Source of the DNA: Bacillota bacterium
Lineage (GTDB): Bacteria; Bacillota; Clostridia; Oscillospirales; Ruminococcaceae
NCBI GenBank assembly: GCA_023396215.1
Contig: JAEWWW010000139.1
Location: 1 to 9,140, forward strand
Direction of reading: 5' to 3'
Length of the DNA: 9,140 nt
Shown here: positions 1 to 5,839 of the stretch, piece after piece
Position numbering within the stretch: position 1 is the stretch's first letter
How the letters are laid out: every line of letters starts with the position of its first letter
The notes under the pieces: model-generated
What the model was told of the DNA's origin: nothing
The model's database searches: none
Seen by the model: only the letters and a program-made list of their open reading frames with translations
Program-made: the position numbers and the translations under genes

Positions 1-931
1 TATCGGTGCTATGGCTGTCGCTAATCTGCCTGCCCTCCAGCAGCAGACGCAGCTGCGCCACCGTGTGGTAGCCGATGCCATAGGCGTCGGGGGTGATGGT
101 GCCGTAGATGACCCCACGCTCGATGTAGTTGAGCGTCTGGGGCATTGCGCCGTAGCCGATAATGGCGATATCGCCCACCCGGTTGGCGTCCACCAGCGTT
201 TGGGCCACGCCGGGGGTGTTGCGCTCGTCGGTGCAGATGATGAGGTCGACCATGGGGGTCTGCTCAAGGATTTTGCCGGTGAGCCTTTCCACCTCAAACC
301 TGCCTGCATTCAGGGTATAGATATCCTGAATCTTCATGTCCTCATAGGCCGAGAAAGCGTCTATCAGGCCCTGCAGCTTCAGGTTTTGGTAGCGGCTTTC
401 TTCTTCGCCCCCCGAGCCGTCCACCAGCACAGCCACATTGGCCTTGCCGTTTCGGGCGGCGATGCCCATCTGCCCGGCGGTGAAGCCGATGTCGTAGCTG
501 TTGGAGCCCACCGTAGCGGTGCTGGGGATAAAGAAGATATCGTTTTCAAAGGTCAGCACCGCAAGCCCCGCCTGCTGCGCCTGCTCCAGCACCTGAGAGG
601 TGCTTTTCAGGTCGGCAGCCTGCAGGGCCACGCCGTTGACCCCGGCGTAGATGGCCTTTTCCACTTTCTCGGTCAGCGCGGCGGCATCCCGCTGGGCGAC
701 GTCCACAAACTCCACATAGACGTTGAGCTCCTCGCCGGCGGCAAGGGCGCCCTTTTTAAAGGTTGTCCAAAAATGCTCGTTGGAGCTTTGGGTTACCAAC
801 TGGATGTGGTAGTCGGGGATTGCGGCAGGCGGGCGCATGGCGGAAACCTTGTCCACCGTGTTGTAAAGGTTGACCACCATGACGGTCAGTACGATTAACG
901 CTGTACCCAGTGCCGAAAAGATAAATTTCAT
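1..931 (-). CDS. Membrane-anchored sugar-type substrate-binding protein (partial)
   Basis: Binds a small ligand, probably a sugar or related solute, at the outer membrane face, as in type I periplasmic-binding proteins of the RbsB class (Peripla_BP_4). 310 residues are visible; the C-terminus is cut by the window edge. Residues 3-22 form one hydrophobic helix with no lipobox Cys, so it looks like a signal anchor rather than a lipoprotein. Family features are the opening strand and contact region SSNEHFWTTFKKGA (49-62), the hinge-type GSNSYDIG (142-149), TDERNTPG (234-241) and a C-lobe stretch IGYGAMPQTLNYIERG (258-273). The usual GFD of sugar binders reads GYG (259-261), so the ligand may differ. 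The ATG at 931 has AGGAG six bases upstream. Membrane-tethered binders like this often serve a sensor kinase or ABC transporter, but no partner lies in the window. Fairly sure of the family, unsure of the ligand. Confidence 0.85.
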   Translation of the reverse strand, partial: MKFIFSALGTALIVLTVMVVNLYNTVDKVSAMRPPAAIPDYHIQLVTQSSNEHFWTTFKKGALAAGEELNVYVEFVDVAQRDAAALTEKVEKAIYAGVNGVALQAADLKSTSQVLEQAQQAGLAVLTFENDIFFIPSTATVGSNSYDIGFTAGQMGIAARNGKANVAVLVDGSGGEEESRYQNLKLQGLIDAFSAYEDMKIQDIYTLNAGRFEVERLTGKILEQTPMVDLIICTDERNTPGVAQTLVDANRVGDIAIIGYGAMPQTLNYIERGVIYGTITPDAYGIGYHTVAQLRLLLEGRQISDSHSTD

Positions 932-945
932 GGCTGCTCCTGTTT

Positions 946-1014
946 GGGGCGGTTACTGGCCGTGGGCCGCCCCAATGCTCAAACATCATTATTTGCCACC
1001 GCCCCGGGTGGGCA
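946..1014 (-). promoter_or_regulatory. Two further leader hairpins next to the ribosome-binding site
   Basis: TGCCACC (994-1000) can pair with GGTGGGCA (1007-1014) with one bulged base. GGGGCGG (946-952) and CCGCCCC (967-973) form a perfect 7-bp stem with a 14-base loop. The second stem ends only about six bases before the AGGAG that serves the binding-protein ATG, so its folding could affect ribosome access. It lacks a U-run, so it is not a typical terminator. Function is inferred from position only. Confidence 0.35.
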
Positions 1015-1037
1015 TAAAGATAAATAGTATAATAATT

Positions 1038-1097
1038 GCCTGCAGGTATGATATCACGCCCGCAGGGCTGTGCGATATCATTCGCCACACTGCAGGC
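1038..1097 (-). promoter_or_regulatory. Nested inverted repeat in the leader (structured RNA or operator)
   Basis: The outer arms are GCCTGCAG (1038-1045) and CTGCAGGC (1090-1097), a perfect 8-bp pair. Inside them are TGATATCAC (1049-1057) and GCGATATCA (1072-1080), which pair over 9 bp with one G-T in RNA. Inside those, GCCC (1058-1061) pairs with GGGC (1065-1068) around a three-base loop. Together this could fold as one long interrupted stem just after the predicted transcription start. No riboswitch class was recognised. The half-sites GATATC are themselves palindromic, so a protein-binding site is an equal possibility. Confidence 0.45.
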
Positions 1098-1120
1098 GGG
1101 CGTTAAAATTGTCTGCCATT

Positions 1121-1149
1121 ATTATACATAATTTGGAGCGAATAGTAAA
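1121..1149 (-). promoter_or_regulatory. SigA-type promoter for the binding-protein gene
   Basis: Read on the minus strand, TTTACT (1149-1144) is followed after 17 bases by a perfect TATAAT (1126-1121). Transcription would begin near 1114, giving a leader of about 180 nt. A weaker alternative is TATACT at 1031-1026 with a poor -35 (ATATCA). If that one were used, the inverted repeat at 1038-1097 would be a DNA operator instead of part of the RNA leader. Confidence 0.65.
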
Positions 1150-1198
1150 TGATTTCTGTCTGTTTATCCAAGTTTCTTCTGCATATGCCGGGTGGTGA

Positions 1199-1236
1199 AT
1201 AGGGGCGGGCTTTCTCCTGTGAAAACCCGCCCCTAT
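1199..1236. terminator. Strong palindrome, probable terminator of the germination operon
   Basis: ATAGGGGCGGG (1199-1209) and CCCGCCCCTAT (1226-1236) pair perfectly over 11 bp. After one mismatch the stem continues with TTTC/GAAA around a six-base loop. It stands between the end of the ger operon and the promoter of the binding-protein gene, where a terminator is expected. The only short T-run (CTTTT, 1237-1241) is on the plus-strand side, whereas the ger genes are transcribed leftward, where the stem is followed by TCACC. Efficiency for the ger operon is therefore uncertain. A smaller hairpin, GCCGCA/TGCGGC (1254-1259/1263-1268), lies just after the last ger stop. Confidence 0.5.
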
Positions 1237-1280
1237 CTTTTACCCGCTCGCCAGCCGCACCTTGCGGCCCTGCCATTATT

Positions 1281-1502
1281 TTAATGATAGCTTAACTTCA
1301 GCACCTCTTTCAGAAAGTACTCGATGCCCTTGATGGGGCTGGGTACATTCACCCCGAAGTGCTGAAGCAGCATCAGCGTAACACCCGCCGTCAGCAGCAC
1401 CGAAAAAACCGTCAGCTCGCCCCATTGGCGCTTGTTTACCAGTTGCGGAACATCCATCATAATCAGGGCGGCGATGCCGGCCAGAAGCAGCGTCAAGGTC
1501 AT
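1281..1502 (-). CDS. Small two-helix protein, germinant-receptor D-subunit-like
   Basis: Encodes 73 residues with two hydrophobic segments, about 3-18 and 31-47, joined by a short polar loop containing DVPQLVNKRQWGEL (17-30). The tail is amphipathic and ends in LKLSYH. Size, two-helix layout and location at the end of a ger operon match the small D proteins reported beside germinant-receptor operons in Bacillus, which modulate receptor output in the spore inner membrane. That assignment rests on architecture and context, not on recognised sequence identity. The ATG at 1502 overlaps the gerB stop by four bases (ATGA), with a G-rich GGGGAG site about six bases upstream, so translation is probably coupled to gerB. 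An in-frame extension upstream to 1922 is open but runs antiparallel inside gerB in another frame and lacks support. It could also be an unrelated small membrane protein. Confidence 0.7.
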   Translation of the reverse strand: MTLTLLLAGIAALIMMDVPQLVNKRQWGELTVFSVLLTAGVTLMLLQHFGVNVPSPIKGIEYFLKEVLKLSYH

Positions 1503-2701
1503 GCTTTGCTCCCCCCCTCGGCTGCCGTCTGGGCCTGCTGGCTCTTTTGGCCCTTTTGGCCTTTTTGGCTCTGCTGCCCCTGCTGGCCCTGTTGGCCCTG
1601 CTGAGGCTGAAACTGAACGGGCAGCTTGCGCATCAGGATAACCAGCATGGTGAGCGCCGGCAACACAATGACAAAGAAGCTGGAAAAGAAGGGGGCAGTC
1701 TGGGTGCCCCAGGCGGCGTTTTCGGTGGCGGAGTGAAAGACAATCTGAGCATAGTTGGCGATGAGCACACCGTACACGCCGACAACCGACCGGTAGTGCT
1801 GCAGGCCGCAGAGCTGCGCCAGCCCCACCACCCCGGCATAGTAAAGAATGCTTACCTTGAAGAACTGCAGGGTGACCATCGCGGTAGCGTAGAGCACCTC
1901 CATACGGCTGATGACCTCCCAAAGGTTGATAGTGCGGATGGCCTCGAAGGAGGAAAGGGACATCAGCGTGGCCAGATTGCCCAGCGTGGCAATATCGCGG
2001 CAGAGTATCATTACCATGAGCAGCGTGCCCACCCCCAGCCCCAGCGCTATCGCCTTAGGCACCTTGGACTGGTCTTTGACCTGAGGGATAATCATGGTGA
2101 AGGCCAGTATTTCGCCCAGAGGGATGACCGTGACGATATGGGTGGCCTGTATATATTTAGCCAGCGGCAGCGAAAACATGGGCAAAAAGTTTTGCGGCGA
2201 CATGCTGCCCAGCAGCGGCGGAGTAGTGATGCTGATTACCATAAAGGCCATCATCATAAAGATGAAGGCGTATTTCATCATGTTGCCGATGCCGGAGCGC
2301 ACCGCCCACGCGCAGACAAACAGAAACATGATGATAACGATGGCGATAGGGGTTTCGGGCATGATGTTGTTGACCACAAAGGTGCCCATATCCCGGGTGT
2401 TGAGCGAGGCCAATGTCAGAAAAAAGAAGATATATAAGACAGAAAACAGCTTGCCCACAATCGGGCCCAGAACCAGATCGTTAATTTGTATAAGATTTTT
2501 GCCGGGGTAGCGCCATAAAATCCGGATATAAAGCCATGCCAGCAGGCTGACCGATATAAGGCCGGTGAAGGCTATCATCCAGGAATCCTGCATGGTGATG
2601 GTAAGCACAAAGGAGCTGATGACCACGGTGGCGCCCTGAATAAAGCAGGCGATGGCAAAGAAAAGCTCCTGCCAGATAATCTGTTGTTTTTCAATCTGCA
2701 T
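1499..2701 (-). CDS. gerB: GerB-type spore germination permease subunit
   Basis: Integral membrane subunit of a GerA-family germinant receptor, from the amino acid/polyamine/organocation transporter superfamily, thought to help form the germinant-binding pocket in the spore inner membrane. About 400 residues with roughly ten hydrophobic segments. It begins MQIEKQQIIWQELFFAIACF, typical of the family, and carries RYPGKNL in the first third. The stop of gerC overlaps this gene: possible starts are GTG 2710, ATG 2707 and ATG 2701. I chose 2701 because GGAG lies eight bases upstream, whereas the others sit on or against that site. Family members usually end soon after the last helix; this one continues with a hydrophilic tail of about 36 residues rich in Gln, Gly and Lys, encoded by a 9-base tandem repeat (1532-1603). 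The next small gene overlaps its stop. Family call is firm; the germinant is unknown. Confidence 0.93.
   Translation of the reverse strand: MQIEKQQIIWQELFFAIACFIQGATVVISSFVLTITMQDSWMIAFTGLISVSLLAWLYIRILWRYPGKNLIQINDLVLGPIVGKLFSVLYIFFFLTLASLNTRDMGTFVVNNIMPETPIAIVIIMFLFVCAWAVRSGIGNMMKYAFIFMMMAFMVISITTPPLLGSMSPQNFLPMFSLPLAKYIQATHIVTVIPLGEILAFTMIIPQVKDQSKVPKAIALGLGVGTLLMVMILCRDIATLGNLATLMSLSSFEAIRTINLWEVISRMEVLYATAMVTLQFFKVSILYYAGVVGLAQLCGLQHYRSVVGVYGVLIANYAQIVFHSATENAAWGTQTAPFFSSFFVIVLPALTMLVILMRKLPVQFQPQQGQQGQQGQQSQKGQKGQKSQQAQTAAEGGSKA
1532..1603 (-). repeat. Eight 9-base units encoding the QQG/QKG tail of GerB
   Basis: Eight in-frame units of nine bases lie end to end, reading on the minus strand as variants of CAGCAGGGC, CAAAAGGGC and CAGCAGGCC. 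They encode QQG, QQG, QQG, QQS, QKG, QKG, QKS, QQA in that order. The units differ at several positions, so the tract is a diverged tandem duplication rather than a perfect microsatellite. It lies after the last membrane segment, so the peptide should be soluble, most likely on the cytoplasmic (spore core) side if the family has ten helices. Copy number could vary between strains. Confidence 0.85.
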
Positions 2702-2706
2702 AGCCA

Positions 2707-3885
2707 TCACTCCATTTCCGGTTTGGCGGGCGCGGTCAACCGCCCGGTGCTTATAATTCTGGTATCTATATCAACCTCAACCTTAATGGTGGGGTAAACT
2801 TCATCCCAGTTATCGGACAGCGATTCCCACAGCTTGGGATATTTTTTCCGCAGCGTTTCGCCAAAGCCGAATATGTCGGCCTTTAGCTCGTAGGAACGCA
2901 GCAGCGCCGCCTCCATCTCATCCAGTATCGCCTGCTTGACCTCGCGGTTGAGCAGCTGCACGCCCAGCTTATCGCTCAGGTTCTGTGTGCCCTGCTGGCT
3001 CGCCAGTGCGCCGTCGTGCCGAACCTTTATCTGCATCACGATGCTGCCGTCCTCTTTCACCACCGGGGTCACCTTGCTTTTGGCCTTTATAATCTCGACC
3101 GCCGCCTGCCCTCCGGGGGTCTGCACCTCAATGGCGCCGCTCTTAATTTTGTTGTTGACCCACATCATCCCGCGGGTTTGCCTGGCGTCCAAATCGCCCA
3201 CATACTTATCGGTTTTAAAGACCGCCATCCCCCGCAGCATCACCTTGGGCTCTTCGTCGTTTTCAGATAGATCCACGATCGGCATCATGGCGGTAGAGGT
3301 CTCGCTTACCATCTGGTCTACAAAATCCAGCAGCCGCACCTCCAGCGTATGGGAGTTGGCCTTCTGGTTGTGCATCAGCTCGACGAGGCCGATGGCAGGC
3401 ACCTGCTCAAGCTGCGGTTTGACCGCAAGAATATCCGCCGCCTTGCCTCTGGCCATCATGACCAGAACCTCCATTCTGGATTCGTGGTCGCGCATAAAGA
3501 AATCCAGTGAGCGCTGCAGGCCGCCGCGGGCAAAATCTTCGCCAAACAAAATGAACTGGTTGTGGGGGATATAAATTTTTCGGCTGACCTGATGGCTCAT
3601 CTCGCGCAGGCCATAAAAGATGTCGGTGTCTGTATAGGTCAGGTTCCAGTAGGGCAGCTCCTCACCGCCTCCGCCCCCTTCGGATTGAAAGCTGGTGGGC
3701 TTTGCCAACTGCACCGTGAGCTCCATGTGCTTAGCGTCGATGGGCGATTGGTCGATACCTATCCCCATCATAACGGCAAGCTGACTCAGCTCCCTTGAAT
3801 TCCAGCAGCCGCAGAGGAAAAGCAGCGCAAGCAGAAGCGCCGCCAGCCGAAAAGCAGGCCCAATTCTCTTTTTCACAGGTCGCAT
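2707..3885 (-). CDS. gerC: Ger(x)C family germination lipoprotein
   Basis: Lipoprotein subunit of the germinant receptor, anchored on the outer face of the spore inner membrane. 392 residues, normal for the family. A basic start (KKR) and hydrophobic stretch (about 13-24) lead to the lipobox L-C-G-C, with C27 the likely lipidated cysteine, followed by WNSRELSQLAVMMGIGID, the usual Ger(x)C N-terminal signature. The rest is soluble, including ARQTRGMMWVNNKIKSG in the middle and the C-terminal region with a TIKVEVD strand. The ATG at 3885 has its G-run (complement of 3887-3891) only one base away; a GTG at 3876, giving MKKRIG, is ten bases from it and may be the true start. It follows gerA after 78 bases and its stop overlaps the gerB start. 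Confidence 0.93.
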   Translation of the reverse strand: MRPVKKRIGPAFRLAALLLALLFLCGCWNSRELSQLAVMMGIGIDQSPIDAKHMELTVQLAKPTSFQSEGGGGGEELPYWNLTYTDTDIFYGLREMSHQVSRKIYIPHNQFILFGEDFARGGLQRSLDFFMRDHESRMEVLVMMARGKAADILAVKPQLEQVPAIGLVELMHNQKANSHTLEVRLLDFVDQMVSETSTAMMPIVDLSENDEEPKVMLRGMAVFKTDKYVGDLDARQTRGMMWVNNKIKSGAIEVQTPGGQAAVEIIKAKSKVTPVVKEDGSIVMQIKVRHDGALASQQGTQNLSDKLGVQLLNREVKQAILDEMEAALLRSYELKADIFGFGETLRKKYPKLWESLSDNWDEVYPTIKVEVDIDTRIISTGRLTAPAKPEME

Positions 3886-3908
3886 TCCCCCTTGTGTGTT
3901 TGCTCAAA

Positions 3909-3948
3909 GCGGCAGCGGCGGGGCGGTATGGCGGGGCGGCCCTGCCGC
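3909..3948 (-). other. GC-rich hairpin and direct repeat between gerA and gerC
   Basis: GCGGCAG (3909-3915) and CTGCCGC (3942-3948) form a perfect 7-bp stem. The loop contains a direct repeat GGCGGGGCGG (3917-3926 and 3930-3939) with a 13-base period. On the mRNA the loop is C-rich and would stay open. There is no U-run, so it is not a typical terminator. It fills most of the only sizeable gap in the operon and could act as a pause or processing site setting subunit ratios, which is speculation. Confidence 0.3.
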
Positions 3949-3963
3949 AATGCGGAGGCAGCC

Positions 3964-5547
3964 TTAGCCGGAGGTTTCATCGGGAGGCTGTGCCGGCGGT
4001 ACGGCGCTATGCTGGCGGGTATGGTCGTGCTCGGCCATATATTCGGGGCGCTTGCGCATGGCCCACAGCGGAGCGCGGAAAAAACCATCCCGTAGAATTC
4101 CTGAGCTTACGGGGGCGATGGGCGAAAGCACCGGCACCCCAAAGGATTTTAAAGAGGACAGATGGATGAGTGTCCCCAACAGGCCCATCACAATGCCGAA
4201 GCCGCCCATAACGCCGCCCAATATCAGCAGGATGACCCGCAGGATGCTGCCGGCCTGCTCCAGCGTGGGCACCACAAACCCCGAAACCGCCATGATGGCC
4301 ACCACAATCACCATCGGCGCGCTGATAAGGCCGGCCGATACCGCCGACTCGCCCATAACCAGCGCGCCCACGATGCTGACGGCCTGCCCCACCGGCCGCG
4401 GCAGGCGCAGCCCAGCTTCGCGCAGGATTTCAAAGATAACCATCATAATGCCCGCTTCCATCAGCGCCGGGTAGGGCACCCCCTCGCGGGCGCCCATCAT
4501 GGTCAAAAGCAGCGGCGTGGGTATCAGTTCCTGATGAAAGGTGGTCAGAGCCACATAAACCGCCGGGGCGGTGATGCTGATAAAAAAGGCGATAAACCTT
4601 AAAAGGCGCAGGACCGTCGCCTCCAGGGCGCTGATATAGTAATCCTCGGCCGACTGAAAGCTTTCGATAATGAGGCGAGGGGCGGTCAGCACAAAGGGGG
4701 TGCCATCCACAATGATGGCAACCCGGCCCTCAAGAACGCAGGAGGCCACCACATCCGGCTTTTCGCTGTAGCCCAGGGTTGGAAACAGCGAGAAGGGGGC
4801 GTCGCCGATGAACTGCTCGATATAGCCGGATTCAAAGATGGCGTCGGTATCGATGGCGTTGAGGCGCTCCCGGACAGTGCTGAGCAGGTCCAAATCGGCA
4901 ACCCCATCCAGATAGACCACCACGACGTCGGTGCGGGTTTTACGGCCCACGCAGAAGGATTCCATGCGCAGGGCGGGGCTTTTTATCTTTCTCCGCATCA
5001 GCGCGGTATTGGTGCGGAGGCTCTCGTTAAAGCCCTCGCGGGGGCCGCGCACCACCGCTTCGGTGCGGGGCTCCTCTACCCCACGCTTATCCCACCCGCG
5101 TGAGCTGATGACCAGCGCCTTATCGAAGCCGTCTATCAGCAGAACGGTGTCGCCGCCCAGACAGCCGCTGGTTACCTCCTCGAAGGTTTTAACCTCCTTG
5201 ACGTCGCCCACCGCCACCATGGTGTTTTTCAGCGACTCAATGCTGTGGCTGGTGCGCACCGTGGGGCCGGAAAACACGGTACTGTCGTACATCAGCGGCT
5301 TGACGACGCATTCGTTGATAACGTCTGATTTAACCAGCCCGTCTACAAAAATCAGAAGGCCCTTGACGCCGCGCATCCTGCCAAACTCAAAGTTACGCAT
5401 AATGATATCCGAGCTTTCGCCCAGTATCTCTTTGAGCTTGTTGTGGTTTTCTGCAAGGCTTTTGAAAAGGTTTTGAGCAGGCCCTTCCTTCTGCTCTGCG
5501 GTGTGCATTCTTGGATAACCCATGAGCTTAAGCAGATAACGAATCAT
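3964..5547 (-). CDS. gerA: GerA-type spore germination receptor subunit
   Basis: Large A subunit of the germinant receptor in the spore inner membrane; with B and C it senses a germinant and triggers ion and dipicolinate release. 527 residues, normal for the family. A soluble N-terminal half (1-300) contains family hallmarks VDGLVKSDVINE (68-79) and EPRTEAVVRGPREGFNESLR (159-178). A membrane half follows with segments near 314-335, 345-372, 388-410, 412-428 and 434-460, including PRPVGQAVSIVGALVMGES (383-401). The C-terminal tail is Pro/His-rich. The frame is open 41 codons further upstream to 5670, but GGGAGGG (complement of 5556-5562) lies eight bases before the ATG at 5547, giving MIRYLLKLMGY, the better start. 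First gene of a gerA-gerC-gerB-small-gene operon. The specific germinant cannot be read from sequence. Confidence 0.95.
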   Translation of the reverse strand: MIRYLLKLMGYPRMHTAEQKEGPAQNLFKSLAENHNKLKEILGESSDIIMRNFEFGRMRGVKGLLIFVDGLVKSDVINECVVKPLMYDSTVFSGPTVRTSHSIESLKNTMVAVGDVKEVKTFEEVTSGCLGGDTVLLIDGFDKALVISSRGWDKRGVEEPRTEAVVRGPREGFNESLRTNTALMRRKIKSPALRMESFCVGRKTRTDVVVVYLDGVADLDLLSTVRERLNAIDTDAIFESGYIEQFIGDAPFSLFPTLGYSEKPDVVASCVLEGRVAIIVDGTPFVLTAPRLIIESFQSAEDYYISALEATVLRLLRFIAFFISITAPAVYVALTTFHQELIPTPLLLTMMGAREGVPYPALMEAGIMMVIFEILREAGLRLPRPVGQAVSIVGALVMGESAVSAGLISAPMVIVVAIMAVSGFVVPTLEQAGSILRVILLILGGVMGGFGIVMGLLGTLIHLSSLKSFGVPVLSPIAPVSSGILRDGFFRAPLWAMRKRPEYMAEHDHTRQHSAVPPAQPPDETSG

Positions 5548-5555
5548 CTCTTTAT

Positions 5556-5562
5556 CCCTCCC
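5556..5562 (-). promoter_or_regulatory. Ribosome-binding site deciding the gerA start
   Basis: GGGAGGG on the minus strand sits eight bases before the ATG at 5547. The upstream in-frame candidates up to 5670 have no such site, and the extra residues they would add do not resemble GerA proteins. Confidence 0.75.
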
Positions 5563-5667
5563 GCCTGTCGACCTTGATTCGCATAGTTCAAGGTTTTCCA
5601 AGACAGCCAAAAATATGCAGGATGGTTGAGATTGGCTGAGTGATGGATTCATGTATAAAAATATTGT

Positions 5668-5687
5668 CAATTTTATTACTAAAATTG
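5668..5687. promoter_or_regulatory. Perfect palindrome between the ger operon and the HD-GYP gene
   Basis: CAATTTTA (5668-5675) and TAAAATTG (5680-5687) are exact inverse complements separated by TTAC, in the 292-base divergent region. The site ends seven bases before the -35 box of the plus-strand promoter (5695) and lies about 120 bases upstream of gerA. It has the size and symmetry of a dimer operator and could serve either gene. I recognise no specific regulator. No convincing SigG, SigF or SigA promoter for gerA was found in this region, although spore genes of this kind are normally read by SigG. Confidence 0.5.
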
Positions 5688-5694
5688 TGCTTTT

Positions 5695-5724
5695 TCGACT
5701 GTATATTCTATTTTTTGATACAAT
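5695..5724 (+). promoter_or_regulatory. SigA-type promoter for the HD-GYP gene
   Basis: TCGACT (5695-5700) and TACAAT (5719-5724) are separated by 18 bases and match the -35 and -10 consensus at four and five of six positions. The start of transcription would be near 5731, leaving a leader of about 110 nt before the ATG at 5840. Confidence 0.5.
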
Positions 5725-5827
5725 ATGCCGATATGAGACACAAAACTCTTTTCTTTATGTGAAAAAAAATGTATGATTGGTAAATGACAGCTTTACCAAA
5801 CTGGCTGCCCAGATGATGACTGTATTA

Positions 5828-5833
5828 GAGGTG
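5828..5833 (+). promoter_or_regulatory. Ribosome-binding site deciding the HD-GYP start
   Basis: GAGGTG lies six bases before the ATG at 5840. The frame stays open upstream to a TTG at 5777, but no comparable site precedes that codon, and the protein from 5840 (MMFVPSQYLRPGM) begins as related HD-GYP proteins do. Confidence 0.7.
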
Positions 5834-5839
5834 AGCGCC

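Noticed and set aside
11..898. A 295-codon open frame on the plus strand at the left end
   Set aside because: It is the antisense of the substrate-binding protein gene, whose domain motifs and ribosome-binding site are clear.
1532..1603. Tandem units as a possible CRISPR or collagen-like protein gene
   Set aside because: The units are 9 bases with no spacers, and they lie in frame at the end of gerB. They are a low-complexity tail, not an array or a separate gene.
1359..1641. Tryptophan/proline/phenylalanine-rich repeat peptide on the plus strand
   Set aside because: It is only the opposite-strand reading of the 9-base repeat that encodes the GerB tail.
1503..1922. Upstream in-frame extension of the small D-like gene into gerB
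   Set aside because: It would overlap gerB over 400 bases in another frame with a Cys/Gly/Pro-rich product. The ATG at 1502 has a G-rich binding site and the usual ATGA coupling.
1547..2437. A 296-codon open frame on the plus strand opposite gerB
   Set aside because: It lies wholly antisense to a gene with clear family identity; its His/Asp/Gly-rich product matches nothing and has no convincing ribosome-binding site.
5655..5669. TTGACA on the minus strand (5669-5664) as a SigA promoter for gerA
   Set aside because: No acceptable -10 box lies 16-18 bases downstream; TATACA is only eight bases away.
5548..5670. N-terminal extension of gerA to an ATG at 5670
   Set aside because: The extra 41 residues do not look like GerA proteins, there is no ribosome-binding site there, and GGGAGGG stands correctly before the ATG at 5547.
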